From Glebionis coronaria (lineage: Eukaryota > Streptophyta > Magnoliopsida > Asterales > Asteraceae), in NCBI GenBank assembly GCA_025667525.1, contig CM046878.1, positions 395,130,974-395,194,973 of the forward strand: a stretch of 64,000 bases of DNA. The letters are read 5' to 3'. Shown piece after piece: positions 37,033 through 47,680 of the stretch. The position numbers and the translations under genes are program-made. The first letter of the stretch is position 1; each line of letters begins with the position of its first letter. The notes under the pieces are model-generated. The model saw only the letters and a list, made by a program, of their open reading frames with translations, searched no databases and was not told the DNA's origin.

Positions 37033-38127
37033 CTATTCTACAGATTCTTCTGCCAACTCCTGAAGAGTCGCTGGTGAGAATGATTTCATGCCCAGTTTTT
37101 CGATCAAAAACTCGATGCTTCCTTGAGCCAAGGAATTTGTGAATATGTCTGCCAGCTGATATTCAGTGTTGACAAAATATAGCTCGATGACTCCATTTTC
37201 CACTTGCTCTTTGATGAAGTGGTAGCGTATGTCAATGTGCTTTGCTCTGGAGTGTTGAACGTAGTTGCAGCAAAGGGCAATGGCGCTTTTGTTGTCGTAG
37301 TACATCAGGATTTTGTTGAATCTAAGACCGTAGTCTGTCAGCTGTGATCTCATCCAAAGAACTTGAGCACAACATCCGGACATAGCAGTGTATTCAGCCT
37401 CAGTACTTGAAATCGCAACGCTTTTCTACCTTTTTGATGCCCAACTGATAAGTCTGTCTCCAAGAAGTTGCACACTGCCAGAAGTGCTACGTCTAGTATC
37501 TTGACACCCAACATAATCCGCATCTGCATATGATATTAGTGCAATAGAGGAATCCTTTGGATACCATAGACCACGATTAAGTGTTCCTTTAAGGTACCGA
37601 AAGATCCTTTTCACAACATGTAAGTGATTTTCGGTAGGCCGAGCCTGATACCGGGCACACATGCATATAGCAAATTGCAAATCAGGCCTGCTAGCAGTCA
37701 GATAGAGAAGGGTGCCGATCATTCCACAATAAAGTTTCGGATTGACAGCAATCCCATCCCTATCTTCATCTAACTTGGATCTCTCACTATTGGAGTATCC
37801 ACGGGGTCACAATTTTCAAACTTATACTTTTTCAAAGATTCAAGAGCATATTTGGATTGATTAATGAAGATGCCTCTGGGATTTTGAGAAATTTGTAATC
37901 CTAAGAAAAATGAAAATTTTCCCATCATCGACATCTTAAAACGTGTGGACATTATTTTCTCAAAACGGTCAGACAGTCTTTGAGTAGTGGCAGCAAATAT
38001 AATATCATCAACGTAAATTTGTACCAGTATCATGTCGTTGTCCTACTTGAGAATGAACAATGTCGGGTCCACTTTGCCTTTGGAGAAGCCTTCCGAGATA
38101 AGATATGACGATAGAAGATCGTACCAC
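37033..38127 (-). pseudogene. Element C pol, 3' end (RT and RNase H)
   Basis: Copia RT with the YVDDIIF catalytic box and FFLGLQI, then the RNase H domain with [25 protein letters not shown] and HIDIRYHF. A frameshift between the 37770 and 37722 segments and a TAG between 37426 and 37383 disrupt it, and another stop lies near 38043. At 38127 the sequence breaks off in the RT (WYDLLSSYL) against a foreign LTR fragment. It aligns closely with the 3' end of E pol. Confidence 0.85.
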
Positions 38128-38418
38128 TGTTGGGTCAAAAAGTTGATGTGGTAGAAACTCAAAAACGAAGAAAATATGAAGGCATTTGTCTAAGCGTTGA
38201 CAAGTGTATTCCAGGCGTTGTCAAGAACAAATCAGGCGTTGACAGAAGCAAGCATTGTCAAGTGCAATCCAAGCATTGTAACATGTAATTCAAGCATTGA
38301 CAGAAACATTGACAAGAAGCCTTTGGAAGCTTCTATTTAGATAAACATGCAGGATATATTCTGTATAAGTTTATTTGAATAGAAGAGTTACATGCTTATT
38401 TATTCTTATCTCTTGTAA
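38128..38418 (+). repeat. Inverted U3 fragment of the F-type copia LTR
   Basis: Starts TGTTGGGTCAAAAAG and matches the complement of the solo LTR F (47675 down to about 47390), ending just before the TATA box of F. It contains several CGTTGACA words. The TG terminus abuts C pol, preceded by ACCAC, so this end looks like a true integration junction. The other end runs straight into the C-terminal codons of D ORF2. Orientation is opposite to what D, a minus-strand element, would need for its own 3' LTR. Confidence 0.75.
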
Positions 38419-39979
38419 ACTGCTCCATCATAGCTGTAAAAGACAAGTTTAAGTTTGTAGGAGTAACCAGAGATGTGTCAAAACCTGGTTGCTTCTTCAA
38501 TTCAGTGAGGGCCTCAGCAACACCAAAAGATTCTCCATCATGTGAGCCTTTGTCACTCACATGGATCTGCTCATCCTCCCCTTTGGAAGATTCCTCTATT
38601 CCACGCCTAGTGTTAGCATCTTCCAAAATAACAATCCTCTCCCTCAATTGCTTGAGTTCAAGGCCTTGTGTACTGACTGTTTGTACCAAGTCTGCATTTT
38701 GCCTTTGCAAGCTAATGCAGACAGCCGTCAATTCCATCAATGTGTATGGTTCCAAACTGCCCTCCTCTAGAATGGGTATTCTACCTCCCAAAGTAGAGTC
38801 ATGGGGCATGGATGAGGTCTTAAACATGTTAGGACTGTCTTGGCCTGCATTTAAGCCAGTACCAATAGTCCCAGCCTCATCCATATCACCAACCACACTT
38901 GTGGTGGTGGTTCTCTCTGCTACGCTAGGACCACTAGAGGAGAACACTCTAGTAGTCCTTGGGCGTTTTTGCAACCTATATTCAGGTGGGGTAGAGGATG
39001 ATGTGGATTGGGTGGTAGTTTGAAGGTTAAGGGGTGTTTGTGTCTGTGAAGGAAAGGTGTCAACGTTTGGATTACTTGTGTCAACGCCAACATTTAATGT
39101 GTCAGCGTTGAAGGGTTCTTGGTCAATTTCCATGTGTTGACGTGAAGGCAAAGGTTCTGGTATGGGCTCAAGTTGTAGTTGTGGGTCTGGTTGGGGTTGT
39201 GCTGCTGCAATAACAACAAGCATAGCTTGAGTGAGGGGTAATTCACGGTGAGGGGGTGAGTTCATCTTACTGAAAATAGCTTTCTTTTGCATAGGGATCT
39301 CATAAAAATCATCATGATCCCTTGTGCAATAATTTTGCACATCAAAAACCATTTGCAAAAATCTGGGATAAGCCAAAGTCATCTTATTCCCTTTGTTTTT
39401 ACACATGCCATCAAAAATTAGTTTTGAAAAATTAAACTTTTGCCCATTTGTAATACACACAATTTCACTAGCAATGGATCTATTAATTTCATTATGTCCA
39501 GTACATTTGGGACTCAAACATTGAAGGATGACATGTATGAGGTACTTCCAGGCTGAGGGAAACTCTTGTTTATGATATTTGTTTAAAGTGCCCTCATCAG
39601 GGAAAGGATACCCCAAAGCCCGAAGTCCTTGTTCTATTTCATTGATGGGGAGGGTGGTTATACCATCTGCATCATTAAGATGCAAAGCCTGGCGAACCAA
39701 GGCTTCAGTAACCAACCAAGTACGCCCATGAACAATAGCTGATAATGTAGTCACATTATTAATTGTTGAGGAACTAACAGTGTTCCAAAACTGTTTAATA
39801 TGAGTGACATGGATGAGAGGAGCATGAGAAAGTGCATACCTAATTGGAGATGCATTCAAATACGCCACCATCTGGGTGTATTGTGGAAACAGAATATCAT
39901 CAGCGTCCAAATACGCAATCATGTTGTGCTGACTCCTGAATCCCAATACCAAGTCACTTGGTTTAAACTTTGGTGCCAT
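38396..39979 (-). CDS. Element D ORF2 (accessory gene of copia element)
   Basis: Open frame of 527 codons from MAPKFKPSD (39979). The frame extends upstream to 40099, but the internal ATG better matches the conserved region and leaves room for a TATA-like box. The conserved N-terminal domain has IKQFWNTVSS (about residue 65), RQALHL, RALGYPFPDEG, WKYLIHVILQCLSPKCTG, FNFSKLIFDGM and YPRFLQMVF (to about 220). A Pro/Gln/Thr-rich linker and a possible coiled coil (LQRQNADLVQ, about 440-475) follow. The last few codons lie in the inverted LTR fragment, so the C-terminus is probably altered. It is homologous to C ORF2. Function unknown; no signal peptide or membrane segment in the chosen product. 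Confidence 0.75.
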   Translation of the reverse strand: MAPKFKPSDLVLGFRSQHNMIAYLDADDILFPQYTQMVAYLNASPIRYALSHAPLIHVTHIKQFWNTVSSSTINNVTTLSAIVHGRTWLVTEALVRQALHLNDADGITTLPINEIEQGLRALGYPFPDEGTLNKYHKQEFPSAWKYLIHVILQCLSPKCTGHNEINRSIASEIVCITNGQKFNFSKLIFDGMCKNKGNKMTLAYPRFLQMVFDVQNYCTRDHDDFYEIPMQKKAIFSKMNSPPHRELPLTQAMLVVIAAAQPQPDPQLQLEPIPEPLPSRQHMEIDQEPFNADTLNVGVDTSNPNVDTFPSQTQTPLNLQTTTQSTSSSTPPEYRLQKRPRTTRVFSSSGPSVAERTTTTSVVGDMDEAGTIGTGLNAGQDSPNMFKTSSMPHDSTLGGRIPILEEGSLEPYTLMELTAVCISLQRQNADLVQTVSTQGLELKQLRERIVILEDANTRRGIEESSKGEDEQIHVSDKGSHDGESFGVAEALTELKKQPGFDTSLVTPTNLNLSFTAMMEQFTRDKNK

Positions 39980-40079
39980 TGTTGAAGAAAGCTGTTTGTG
40001 AATTATTGAGAAAGATGAATTATAGGAGAAAAATGTTAGACAAGAATAAAAAGTACACTGTTTAAAAATAGGAGCCAAA

Positions 40080-40086
40080 TATATAG
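40080..40086 (-). promoter_or_regulatory. TATA-like box upstream of D ORF2
   Basis: The minus strand reads CCTATATATTT about 100 bases before the chosen ATG. GTCAACG/GTCAGCG words cluster a further 170-300 bases upstream (40256-40385). Predicted from sequence only. Confidence 0.4.
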
Positions 40087-40099
40087 GAGAGATAGGCAC

Positions 40100-41160
40100 A
40101 TATGATTGGTCAAAAATAAGGCAAGAATTTTCAAAATAGAATGATGAAAATCTTGAAAAGAAAATAATTTATCTTGTGCATTAATTAAAAGTTATCTACT
40201 CCCAAAATTACGGCCCCAAAATTCGTCAAAAATAACAACTGGGTAGGTCCCAATGAGTGTCAACGGTCAAAAATAACCCATCAACGCCCAACGGCTATAT
40301 TCTTGTCAACGTTTGTCAAAGCCATGTCAGCGTTTAAATTGTTCACAACAACGCTTGGAAAAATGTTTGTCAGCGTCCAAAAATAAAAGTAATAAAAATG
40401 AAAAAGGACATTAACAAAGTAATTTATCCTAGTGAAGATAACCTATAAATTGATAATTATTATAGGGCGGCAAGCACTGTCCAGTTATGCACACTTGCTT
40501 ATGCAAGATAGACATAACAGTCCTCTAGTTTCCTTTGCTAACCAAAATTCTTAACAATTAAGTTACCTCATAAAATTCCTTGTAACTCCCAGGTAAACCC
40601 ATTGTAAATCATTCCCAAGTCTCCCAACAGACCACGTCCAATTCTAGGCCAAAAATGTCTTGGCAGCATGCATAGTATATCAACTTTGCATACTACAGTG
40701 CCTCATGATTTAGTAAACTAACTCATACTCACCAGTGGACACAATCTAGAATTATGATATGAGTATTATAAGAATACCGAAAAGTCCTAAAGGTTCCTAA
40801 AACCTCCCCTTAAACTGTGATACATATGTTGCCCAATAATATGCATGTATATAAAAATTTATGTCAAGATAGGAATATAAATATTCTAACAATCATCCAT
40901 AAATTGAAACATGCTTCAATGATTCTCCAAGGATCCATAAGCAACTCTGTATCCAATGGTACAATGCTAACAACGCCTGCACACTTAGATCAAAAACCAC
41001 AAAAATAACATGTTGTTGACAACGTCACGATAACACTTATCAGCGTTAAAATAACCTTTGTCAGCGTTAGACAAATATAGTGGAAAATCTAACTTTTCAA
41101 AAAGACCAATAACAATGCATATCCTGTACATACTTTTACAATAAGACTCCAAAACACATA
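40100..41160 (-). other. Spacer between D pol and ORF2
   Basis: About 1 kb with no gene. It holds a cluster of GTCAACG-type words (40256-40385) and further copies at 41015-41070. TTGAC is the core of the W-box bound by WRKY factors, so these could act as regulatory sites. Confidence 0.55.
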
Positions 41161-41208
41161 TTATGTGAGATTGATCATTCCAATACTTGTTACCAAGTAT
41201 TGAAACCT

Positions 41209-43779
41209 TCAAGTATCAAAAGGTTTAGTTAATAAATCAGACACATTTTCTTCTGTGTCAACCCTATCTGGTTGAATTAAACCCTTTTCAAAACAGTCTC
41301 TTATAAAATGATGTCTAATTTCTATGTGTTTTGTTTTAGAATGATGTACAGGATTTTTAATAATGCATAAAGTACTGTTATTGTCTACAATAATCTTGGC
41401 ATGCATGAAATTATACCCATAATCCAACAGCTGGTTCTGAATCCATAAGACTTGTCCACAACAAGCAGCTGCTGCTGCGTATTCTGTTTCAGTTGTAGAA
41501 TTGGCCACCACTGTTTGTTTCTTGCATTGCCAAGATATCAATCTACTCCCAAGAAACTGACATCCACTAGTTGTGGATTTTTTATCAAATTTATCACCAC
41601 CATAGTCACTGTCTGAATATGTAATAAGCTCAAATGGTGAATCTTTTTGATACCATAAGCCTAAATCGTGATAACATCTAAGGTACCTAAAGATTATCTT
41701 GATAGCATGAAGGTGACACTCTTTAGGAGTCACTTGATGGCGTGCACATGCACACACAACAAACATAATGTCAGGTCTTGAAGCTGTGAGATACATCAAT
41801 GAACCAATCATTGATCTATAGTGCCTGACATCCACATCTTTTCCATCTCCAACTTTTCCCCAAGGGTGTTCTCTATCCATAGGAGTACTAGCCCTCTTCT
41901 CATGTGGAGAAAAGCCAAACTTCTTCAAGATCTCTGGTACATACTTATCCTGAGAGATGAAGATACCATCTTCTTTCTGCTAAACTTGTAACCCTAGAAA
42001 GAAGTTCATCTCCCCCATTGCACTCATCTTGAATTTGTCTGTCATAAGCTTGGAAAAGTCTTCACTCATCTTTGGATTGGATGAGCCAAAGATGATATCA
42101 TCCACATAAACCTGAACAAGTAAGACATCCTTACCAGTCTTCTTTGTAAATAAGGTCTGGTCTATGGTGCCCCTTTTGAATCCATTTTCCACCAGATAAG
42201 TGGATAATTTGCCATACCATGCTCTTGGGGCTTGATGAAGTCCATACATAGCTTTCTTGACTCTATACACCTTGTCTGGATGCTCTGGATCTTCAAAACC
42301 AGGAGGCTGCATGACATAAACCTCCTCAACAATTATGCTATAAATAAAAGCACTCTTCAAATCCATTTGATAGACAGTAAAGCCCATGCAGGAAGCATAG
42401 GCTAGAAATATCCTTATATCCTCAATCCTTGCAACTGGTGCAAAGACCTCCTCATAGTATATCCCTTCCTCTTGTGTATATCCTTGAGCCACAAAACGTG
42501 CCTTATTTCTGACCACAATGCCTCTTTCATCTTTCTTGTTTCTAAGCACCCATCTTGTCCCAATAGGTCTGACATATCTGGGAGAATCAACTAACTTCCA
42601 AACATCCTGAATAGCAAATTGATGAAGATCATCCTGCATTGCTTCCACCCAACTTGGTTCTTTGAGAGCATCAAAAATCTTCTTGGGTTCCTGTTGTGAC
42701 AGAAAACAGGCAAACAAACATGCTTGAACAAGAGGGGTATCAACCTTCTTGTGTATATTAGCAATAAATCCTCCAAGATTCTGATGAGATCTTCTAGTCT
42801 GAACAGGAGACATCACATCACCAATAATGAGAGAAGAGGGGTGATATTTCATTGTAGAAGTAAGAACTCCTCCCTCAAAAAGTCTGTTGTCTTCAATCTC
42901 ATCATCCAAGTTACCAATATCTTCTTCAGACTCTCTTCCATCAATATCTACATGAACCTCTCCATTTCTACTTGACGGTTCACATTGTTCAAAATTGGAA
43001 GAGAAAACATGCTCAAAAGAGTTGTCAACGCCTGAACCAAAGTTGGCAGCGTTTGGGCCATCAACACCTGAACTAGAGTTGTCAACGTTTGAGCTATCAA
43101 CGCCTGAATTTGTCTTGTCAGCGCCAGATTTCCCTTTGTCAGTGCCTGAAAGACCATGCATGTTGTTAACTGGTGATACTTGGGGACCACCATTTTCCGT
43201 TCCAGCAGCAGCAGCAAAAGCATCTGTCCATATGGGAATAGAGACATACTCAAGTATGGGAGATGACTTGTCTGCTTGTGATCCAACTTCTTCATTAACC
43301 TGTGTACCTGAAACATCAACAACTAGTTCTTCCACAACACTTGAAGTTACCTTCACAATGTCTGGATTAGTAACATGCATATAATTCAAAGTCCTAGATA
43401 GAGGTTCCAAGTCAAACAACCAATTTGGACCACTTTCAGGATCACTAGGTTTACTCTCTAAAAACCTAACATGTACTTTTTCAAGTATACGTTTTTCCGT
43501 CTTAAGGTAAACCCTATATCCCTTGCTCTGCACTGAATAACCCATGAAGTAGCCTTCATCACCTTTAGCACTAAATTTACCTAGGGCATCACTAGTGTCC
43601 AACACAACTACATGACAACCAAAAGGTTTAAGAAAACCAATATTGGGTTTCCTTCCCCAAAGTAACTTATAAGGTGTTTTATTATGTATCTTGTTGACCA
43701 ATGCTCTATTCTGAACATAACAAGCTATATTCACAACCTCAACCCAAAAAGCTATGGGAAAGTGAGCATCAGCCAACAT
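41209..43779 (-). pseudogene. Element D pol: integrase C-terminal part, RT, RNase H
   Basis: One reading frame interrupted by a TAG near 41980. It begins at 43779 in the integrase ([20 protein letters not shown]), where E is inserted. A variable linker follows (about residues 180-280) with repeated SGVD/SNVD units encoded by GTCAACGCC words. RT has [22 protein letters not shown] and [10 protein letters not shown]. RNase H has YSDSDYGG, TETEYAAAAACCGQVLW and KHIEIRHHFI. A TGA at 41209-41211 probably truncates the last few codons, since coding-like sequence continues to about 41160. Only a few breaks in 2.6 kb suggest moderate age. Confidence 0.85.
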
Positions 43780-45187
43780 AGAAATTTTAATACCAAATAC
43801 GAAAATAATAAAAGAAAATGTTCTTGAGTTTGAAAATTTGATTCGGTCTGAAATGTTTGATGATTTGAAATATGTTGAGTCTCTTGAAAAAGAAATTGAT
43901 GAACTTCAAAATGAAAAATCAGAATTTTCAAACGAATACGATCTACTCTTAGAAGAATGTCTCTCCAAAGATATTTTGTGTCTTACTCTTCAATCTTGTG
44001 CTGATATCGATGAATATTCTGATGTTGCATACAAATATCTTGATAAAATCAAAGAATGTGAGCGTCTTGAACTTGAGCTTTCGAAACATAAAGAAAATGT
44101 TGATAAAAAGGCTTTTGAGTTACTTCAACACAAAACTGATTTCCTTCAAAAACATTGTCATTCTCTTGAACTTGCTTTGCAAAAAGACGTTGGTAGTTTT
44201 CCACATGATAATAAATTGCAAGAAAAACTTTCCCAAACGTTTCGAGAAATGAATGAACATAATTTGGAAATTAAAGGGTTGAAAGCTCAGTTACAAGACA
44301 GGGACAGAGCGATAACAGAGTTGTTGAAACTCGTTGCTACGATGGGTGGGAAAATTGTGGAACCTAGTGTTAAGAAACCTGTTGTAAGACAATCCAATGC
44401 GCAAAAAGTGACTAGACCCTCTGTCTTGGGAAAACCATCTGTTTTCTCTAATTCTGCATTTGCAAAACCTGCGTTTGCCCACAAGACGGATGGGAAGGAT
44501 AGGTTACTACAAAACACTCCCAAAACACATATTCGATCACAAAGCATTAAGAACACTAATGTGGTTAAACCAGGGATGTATAGATTGGACACTACAGCAA
44601 CACACAACAAAGAAAGTCAATCACCTCAGACTTCTAGAAACACTAATAGACGTGTGTCTTTTACTACAGGAGTAGTCCCCACTGATAGAGTTAGCCAGCC
44701 CTAGCTTAAGAGCACTCGCATGAATGAAAAGGTTTGGCAACACAAAAGTCAAGGGAAGATGAAGACAGTAGAAGACCACCCTAGGATTTTCAATGTTTCT
44801 AAGAATAAAACGTCTGTAATCGCGTGTAATGACGATTTGAATGATTCGACTTTGAATGCTTTGAATGTTAAGTTTGTTTGTGTGAAATGTGGAAAGTGTG
44901 CTAATGCTAATCATGCTATGTGTGTTTCGAATAATGTCAAAGGCGTAGAAACTAGAACTAAGAAGCAAACTGTGATGCCTATTAGTGCTAGAAAACCCAA
45001 ACGCAAAGTGAACCATTCTGGTGCAACCCCCCTAAGAAAAGTATTGCATCAGACTCTACCACTAACAACCCTAGAAGCAGAATTAGAGAATTATATGAGT
45101 CTGCTAGCAAGTCTTGGAAATGGTGGTTTGCTAATCAATGTCCTCCAAGATATTAATGGATGCCTAAGGTTAGGACAGAAAATGTGA
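43780..45187 (+). pseudogene. Element E gag, C-terminal part
   Basis: The reading frame is already open at the left junction. A coiled-coil-like Glu/Lys/Leu-rich segment ([20 protein letters not shown] onward) is followed by a CVKCGKC...NHAMC zinc-binding cluster near 44878-44922. A TAG at 44702-44704 interrupts the frame, and a frameshift after about 45020 puts the gag-protease junction in another frame (SWKWWFANQCPP). Copia-type gag; N-terminal part absent. Confidence 0.7.
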
Positions 45188-46065
45188 CTACGTGCGTTAG
45201 TGTGACTCTAAGTGATGAAACTAGGGAAACTAATGAATCGGAAATAACAACTAACATGGAATCCAATTTAGCAAATGCTGGACTCCGGATGCACGAAGCA
45301 CATGACGGGGAATATCAAGCTTCTAATTAACTTCGTGGAGAAGTTCCTGGGTACGGTCCGATTCGGAAATGATCAATTTTCACCGATCCTAGGATATGGA
45401 GACTTGGTTCAAGGGAATATCACTATCAAAAGGGTTTACTACGTCAAAGGGCTCAATCATAATCTTTTCTCGGTTGGTCAATTCTGTGATGCGGATTTGG
45501 AGGTTGCTTTTAGAAAGAAGACATGTTTTATTCATGATTATGATGGGAATGACTTACTTACCGGAACACGGGTACTGATCTCTACACTATTTCACTACAA
45601 GACTCCACATCTTCAACTCCAATCTGTTCCATGGCTAAAGCTTCAACGACTCAAGCTTGGTTATGGCATCAACGTTTATCTCATCTTAACTTTGATACCA
45701 TCAACTTGCTTTCCAAGAAAGATATTGTACGAGGCCTTCCTAACTTGAAATTCTTCAAAGATCATCTTTGTTCTTCTTGTGAGCTTTGTAAAGCTAAACG
45801 GAGTAGTTTTAAGACAATGACTACACCAAGCTCTATAGGTCGGTTAGATCTTCTTCATATAGATTTGTGTGGTCCCATGCGTGTTCATAGTATCAATGGG
45901 AAGAAATACGTTATGGTAATTGTCGATGACTACTCAAGGTACACATGGACTCACTTCTTGAGGTCCAAGGATGAAACACCCGATGTTCTCATCAACTTCC
46001 TTAAAGTGATACAACGTGGTCTTCAAGCTCAAGTTAAAGTGGTTCGTACTGACAGAGGTACATAA
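45188..46065 (+). pseudogene. Element E protease and integrase N-terminal part
   Basis: Protease motif LDSGCTKHMTG at about 45278, then the integrase pre-domain WLWHQRLSHLNFDTI, the zinc finger CSSCELCKAKRS and the core start LDLLHIDLCGPM with VDDYSRYTWTHFL. The segment before and after about 45620 lies in different frames. A TAA at 46063-46065 interrupts the core just after the second catalytic Asp (RTDRGT). Confidence 0.8.
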
Positions 46066-47107
46066 TTTTTGAATTCAAAACTGAGAAACTATTTTGAAGC
46101 CGAAGGAATTGAACATGAAACATCTATTGCTCAAACACCCGAACAAAACAGCGTTGTTAAAAGACGAAACCGTACTTTAGTTGAGGCTGCTCGAACATTA
46201 TTATCTGATCCAAAACTTCCACTATACTTTTGGGCCGAAGCCGTGTCAGCCGCATGCTACACACAAAACCGCTCCTTAATTATCCCAAGACACGAAAAGA
46301 CACCATATCACATAATTAATGATCGCAAACCTTCACTCAAACACCTTCATGTTTTTGGATGTAAGTGTTACATTATTCGAGATGGTGAAAATCTGGACAA
46401 GATGAAAGAGAAAGGTGATGCATGCATTTTAGTGGGATATGCAACTCAGTCTAAGGGATATAGAGTATACAAAAAGAGAACAAAATTGATAGTCGAGACT
46501 ATTCATATCAGATTTGATGAATTACAAGAGATGGCACTTGAACAAAGCAGTTTAAGTCCCGATCCACAACGACAAACGGCTTCCGTTCACAACTACACGA
46601 AACTCAGAACTCAAGACCACAACAATGAACCGTCAAGTTCAAAGCTGGTTCCTGAACATGTTCCTAGAGCATATATGACAGTGGACACGACACTTGAAGA
46701 GTTGGAAATGTTATATGGACCAATGTTTGATGAATATTTCACGGGGGAGAAACATGTTGTATCAAAGTCTTCCGCTGTCACTCATGATACGAATGATGAT
46801 AACGATCATCGTCAACAAAAGGATACAACTTCATCTACTTCAACACAGGTTGCTGCAGATTTACCTCCTCATAATATCACTTCAACAATCGATCCTACGA
46901 CATCCACAACTACTGTCATTGCTGCAGAGAATACTAATCAAGCGGACGGTGCATTATCTGGCGATGACGATTTTCACAACCCATTCGGTACACCGGTACA
47001 CGAAACTGGAGAGTCCTCTACTCGCCATGTTGATCCGTCAAATATGCATACGTTTTATCAACGACATCCTTCAACACATCATTGGACCCGAGATCATCCT
47101 TTGGTTC
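46066..47107 (+). pseudogene. Element E integrase C-terminal part and linker
   Basis: Continues the same frame: TPEQNSVVKRRNRTLVEAART, FWAEAVSAACYTQNRSLI, FGCKCYIIRDGENLDKMKEK, then a variable acidic linker (Asp/Thr/Ser-rich). Coding is interrupted at 47108 by solo LTR F and resumes at 47681. Confidence 0.82.
47103..47107. repeat. Target site duplication of solo LTR F
   Basis: GGTTC before the TG at 47108 and again at 47676-47680 after the CA at 47675. It is perfect and lies inside otherwise continuous coding sequence of E. Confidence 0.93.
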
Positions 47108-47675
47108 TGTGGAAACCTTGGTTTCCGGATCTTTTAAGCTACTAGGAATGATCATTGTTCATATGATTAAACAATCAAAGCGGAATTAGAACAACAATCA
47201 TTAACAAGGTGTTTAGGCACGAATAACATGAATTAAAACACAATTGGATTGTTCATTATATTAATAACAAACAATCACTAGACGTGTATACATTGAATCC
47301 CACGTCTAGTCGACACACACTTTAGGTTTACATTGTGAATGAATTGAATGAATAAAACCTAAGACCCTTGTTCCTTTTATAGTGGAAGGAACAGAATCTA
47401 CAAGAGATAAAATCAAATAAACATATAAATCTTCTATTTAGATAAAGTATATATTGTGTATATCATAAATAATATACTCAATATATTCTCTAAATAGATT
47501 TCTCCATCAAATCTTCAACGTTGACTTTTGTTGACAGCGTTTGACTTTTGTTGAATTCTGTCAACGCCCAATTTGCTCTTGTCAACGCTTGGATTACTCT
47601 TGTCAACGCCTGAGTAAATGTCTTGATGTTTTCTTCGTTTTTGAGTTTCTGCCATATCTACTTTTTGACCCAACA
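47108..47675 (-). mobile_element. Solo LTR F (copia) inside element E pol
   Basis: 568 bp. On the minus strand it starts TGTTGGGTC and ends TTTCCACA, flanked by a 5-bp duplication with no internal region, so it is a solo LTR left by LTR-LTR recombination. U3 (47520-47675) has several CGTTGACA/GTCAACGC words. A TATA-like box (CTATAAAAGG, minus) lies near 47374-47384. Insertion plus duplication adds 573 bp, a multiple of three, but the insert carries stops. Confidence 0.93.
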
Positions 47676-47680
47676 GGTTC

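Larger units (their letters stand above)
28152..38127 (-). mobile_element. Element C: Ty1/copia retrotransposon with ORF2, 5' part missing
   Basis: Reading the minus strand from 38127: 3' end of copia pol, spacer, degraded ORF2 (35147-30653), 3' noncoding region, PPT and 3' LTR. The pol end and both noncoding flanks of the ORF2 segment align, inverted, with element E, so C and E are one lineage; only C carries ORF2 here. The pol sequence stops abruptly at 38127 and the rest of C is not seen in the window. Confidence 0.8.

Noticed and set aside
38122..38127. TACCAC/ACCAC as a proven target duplication for the insertion in C pol
   Set aside because: The matching right-hand copy next to resumed C pol is not found in the window, so it cannot be confirmed.
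43838..44704. Kinesin- or myosin-like coiled-coil host gene
   Set aside because: It is continuous with the copia gag zinc cluster and followed by protease and integrase, so it is retrotransposon gag.
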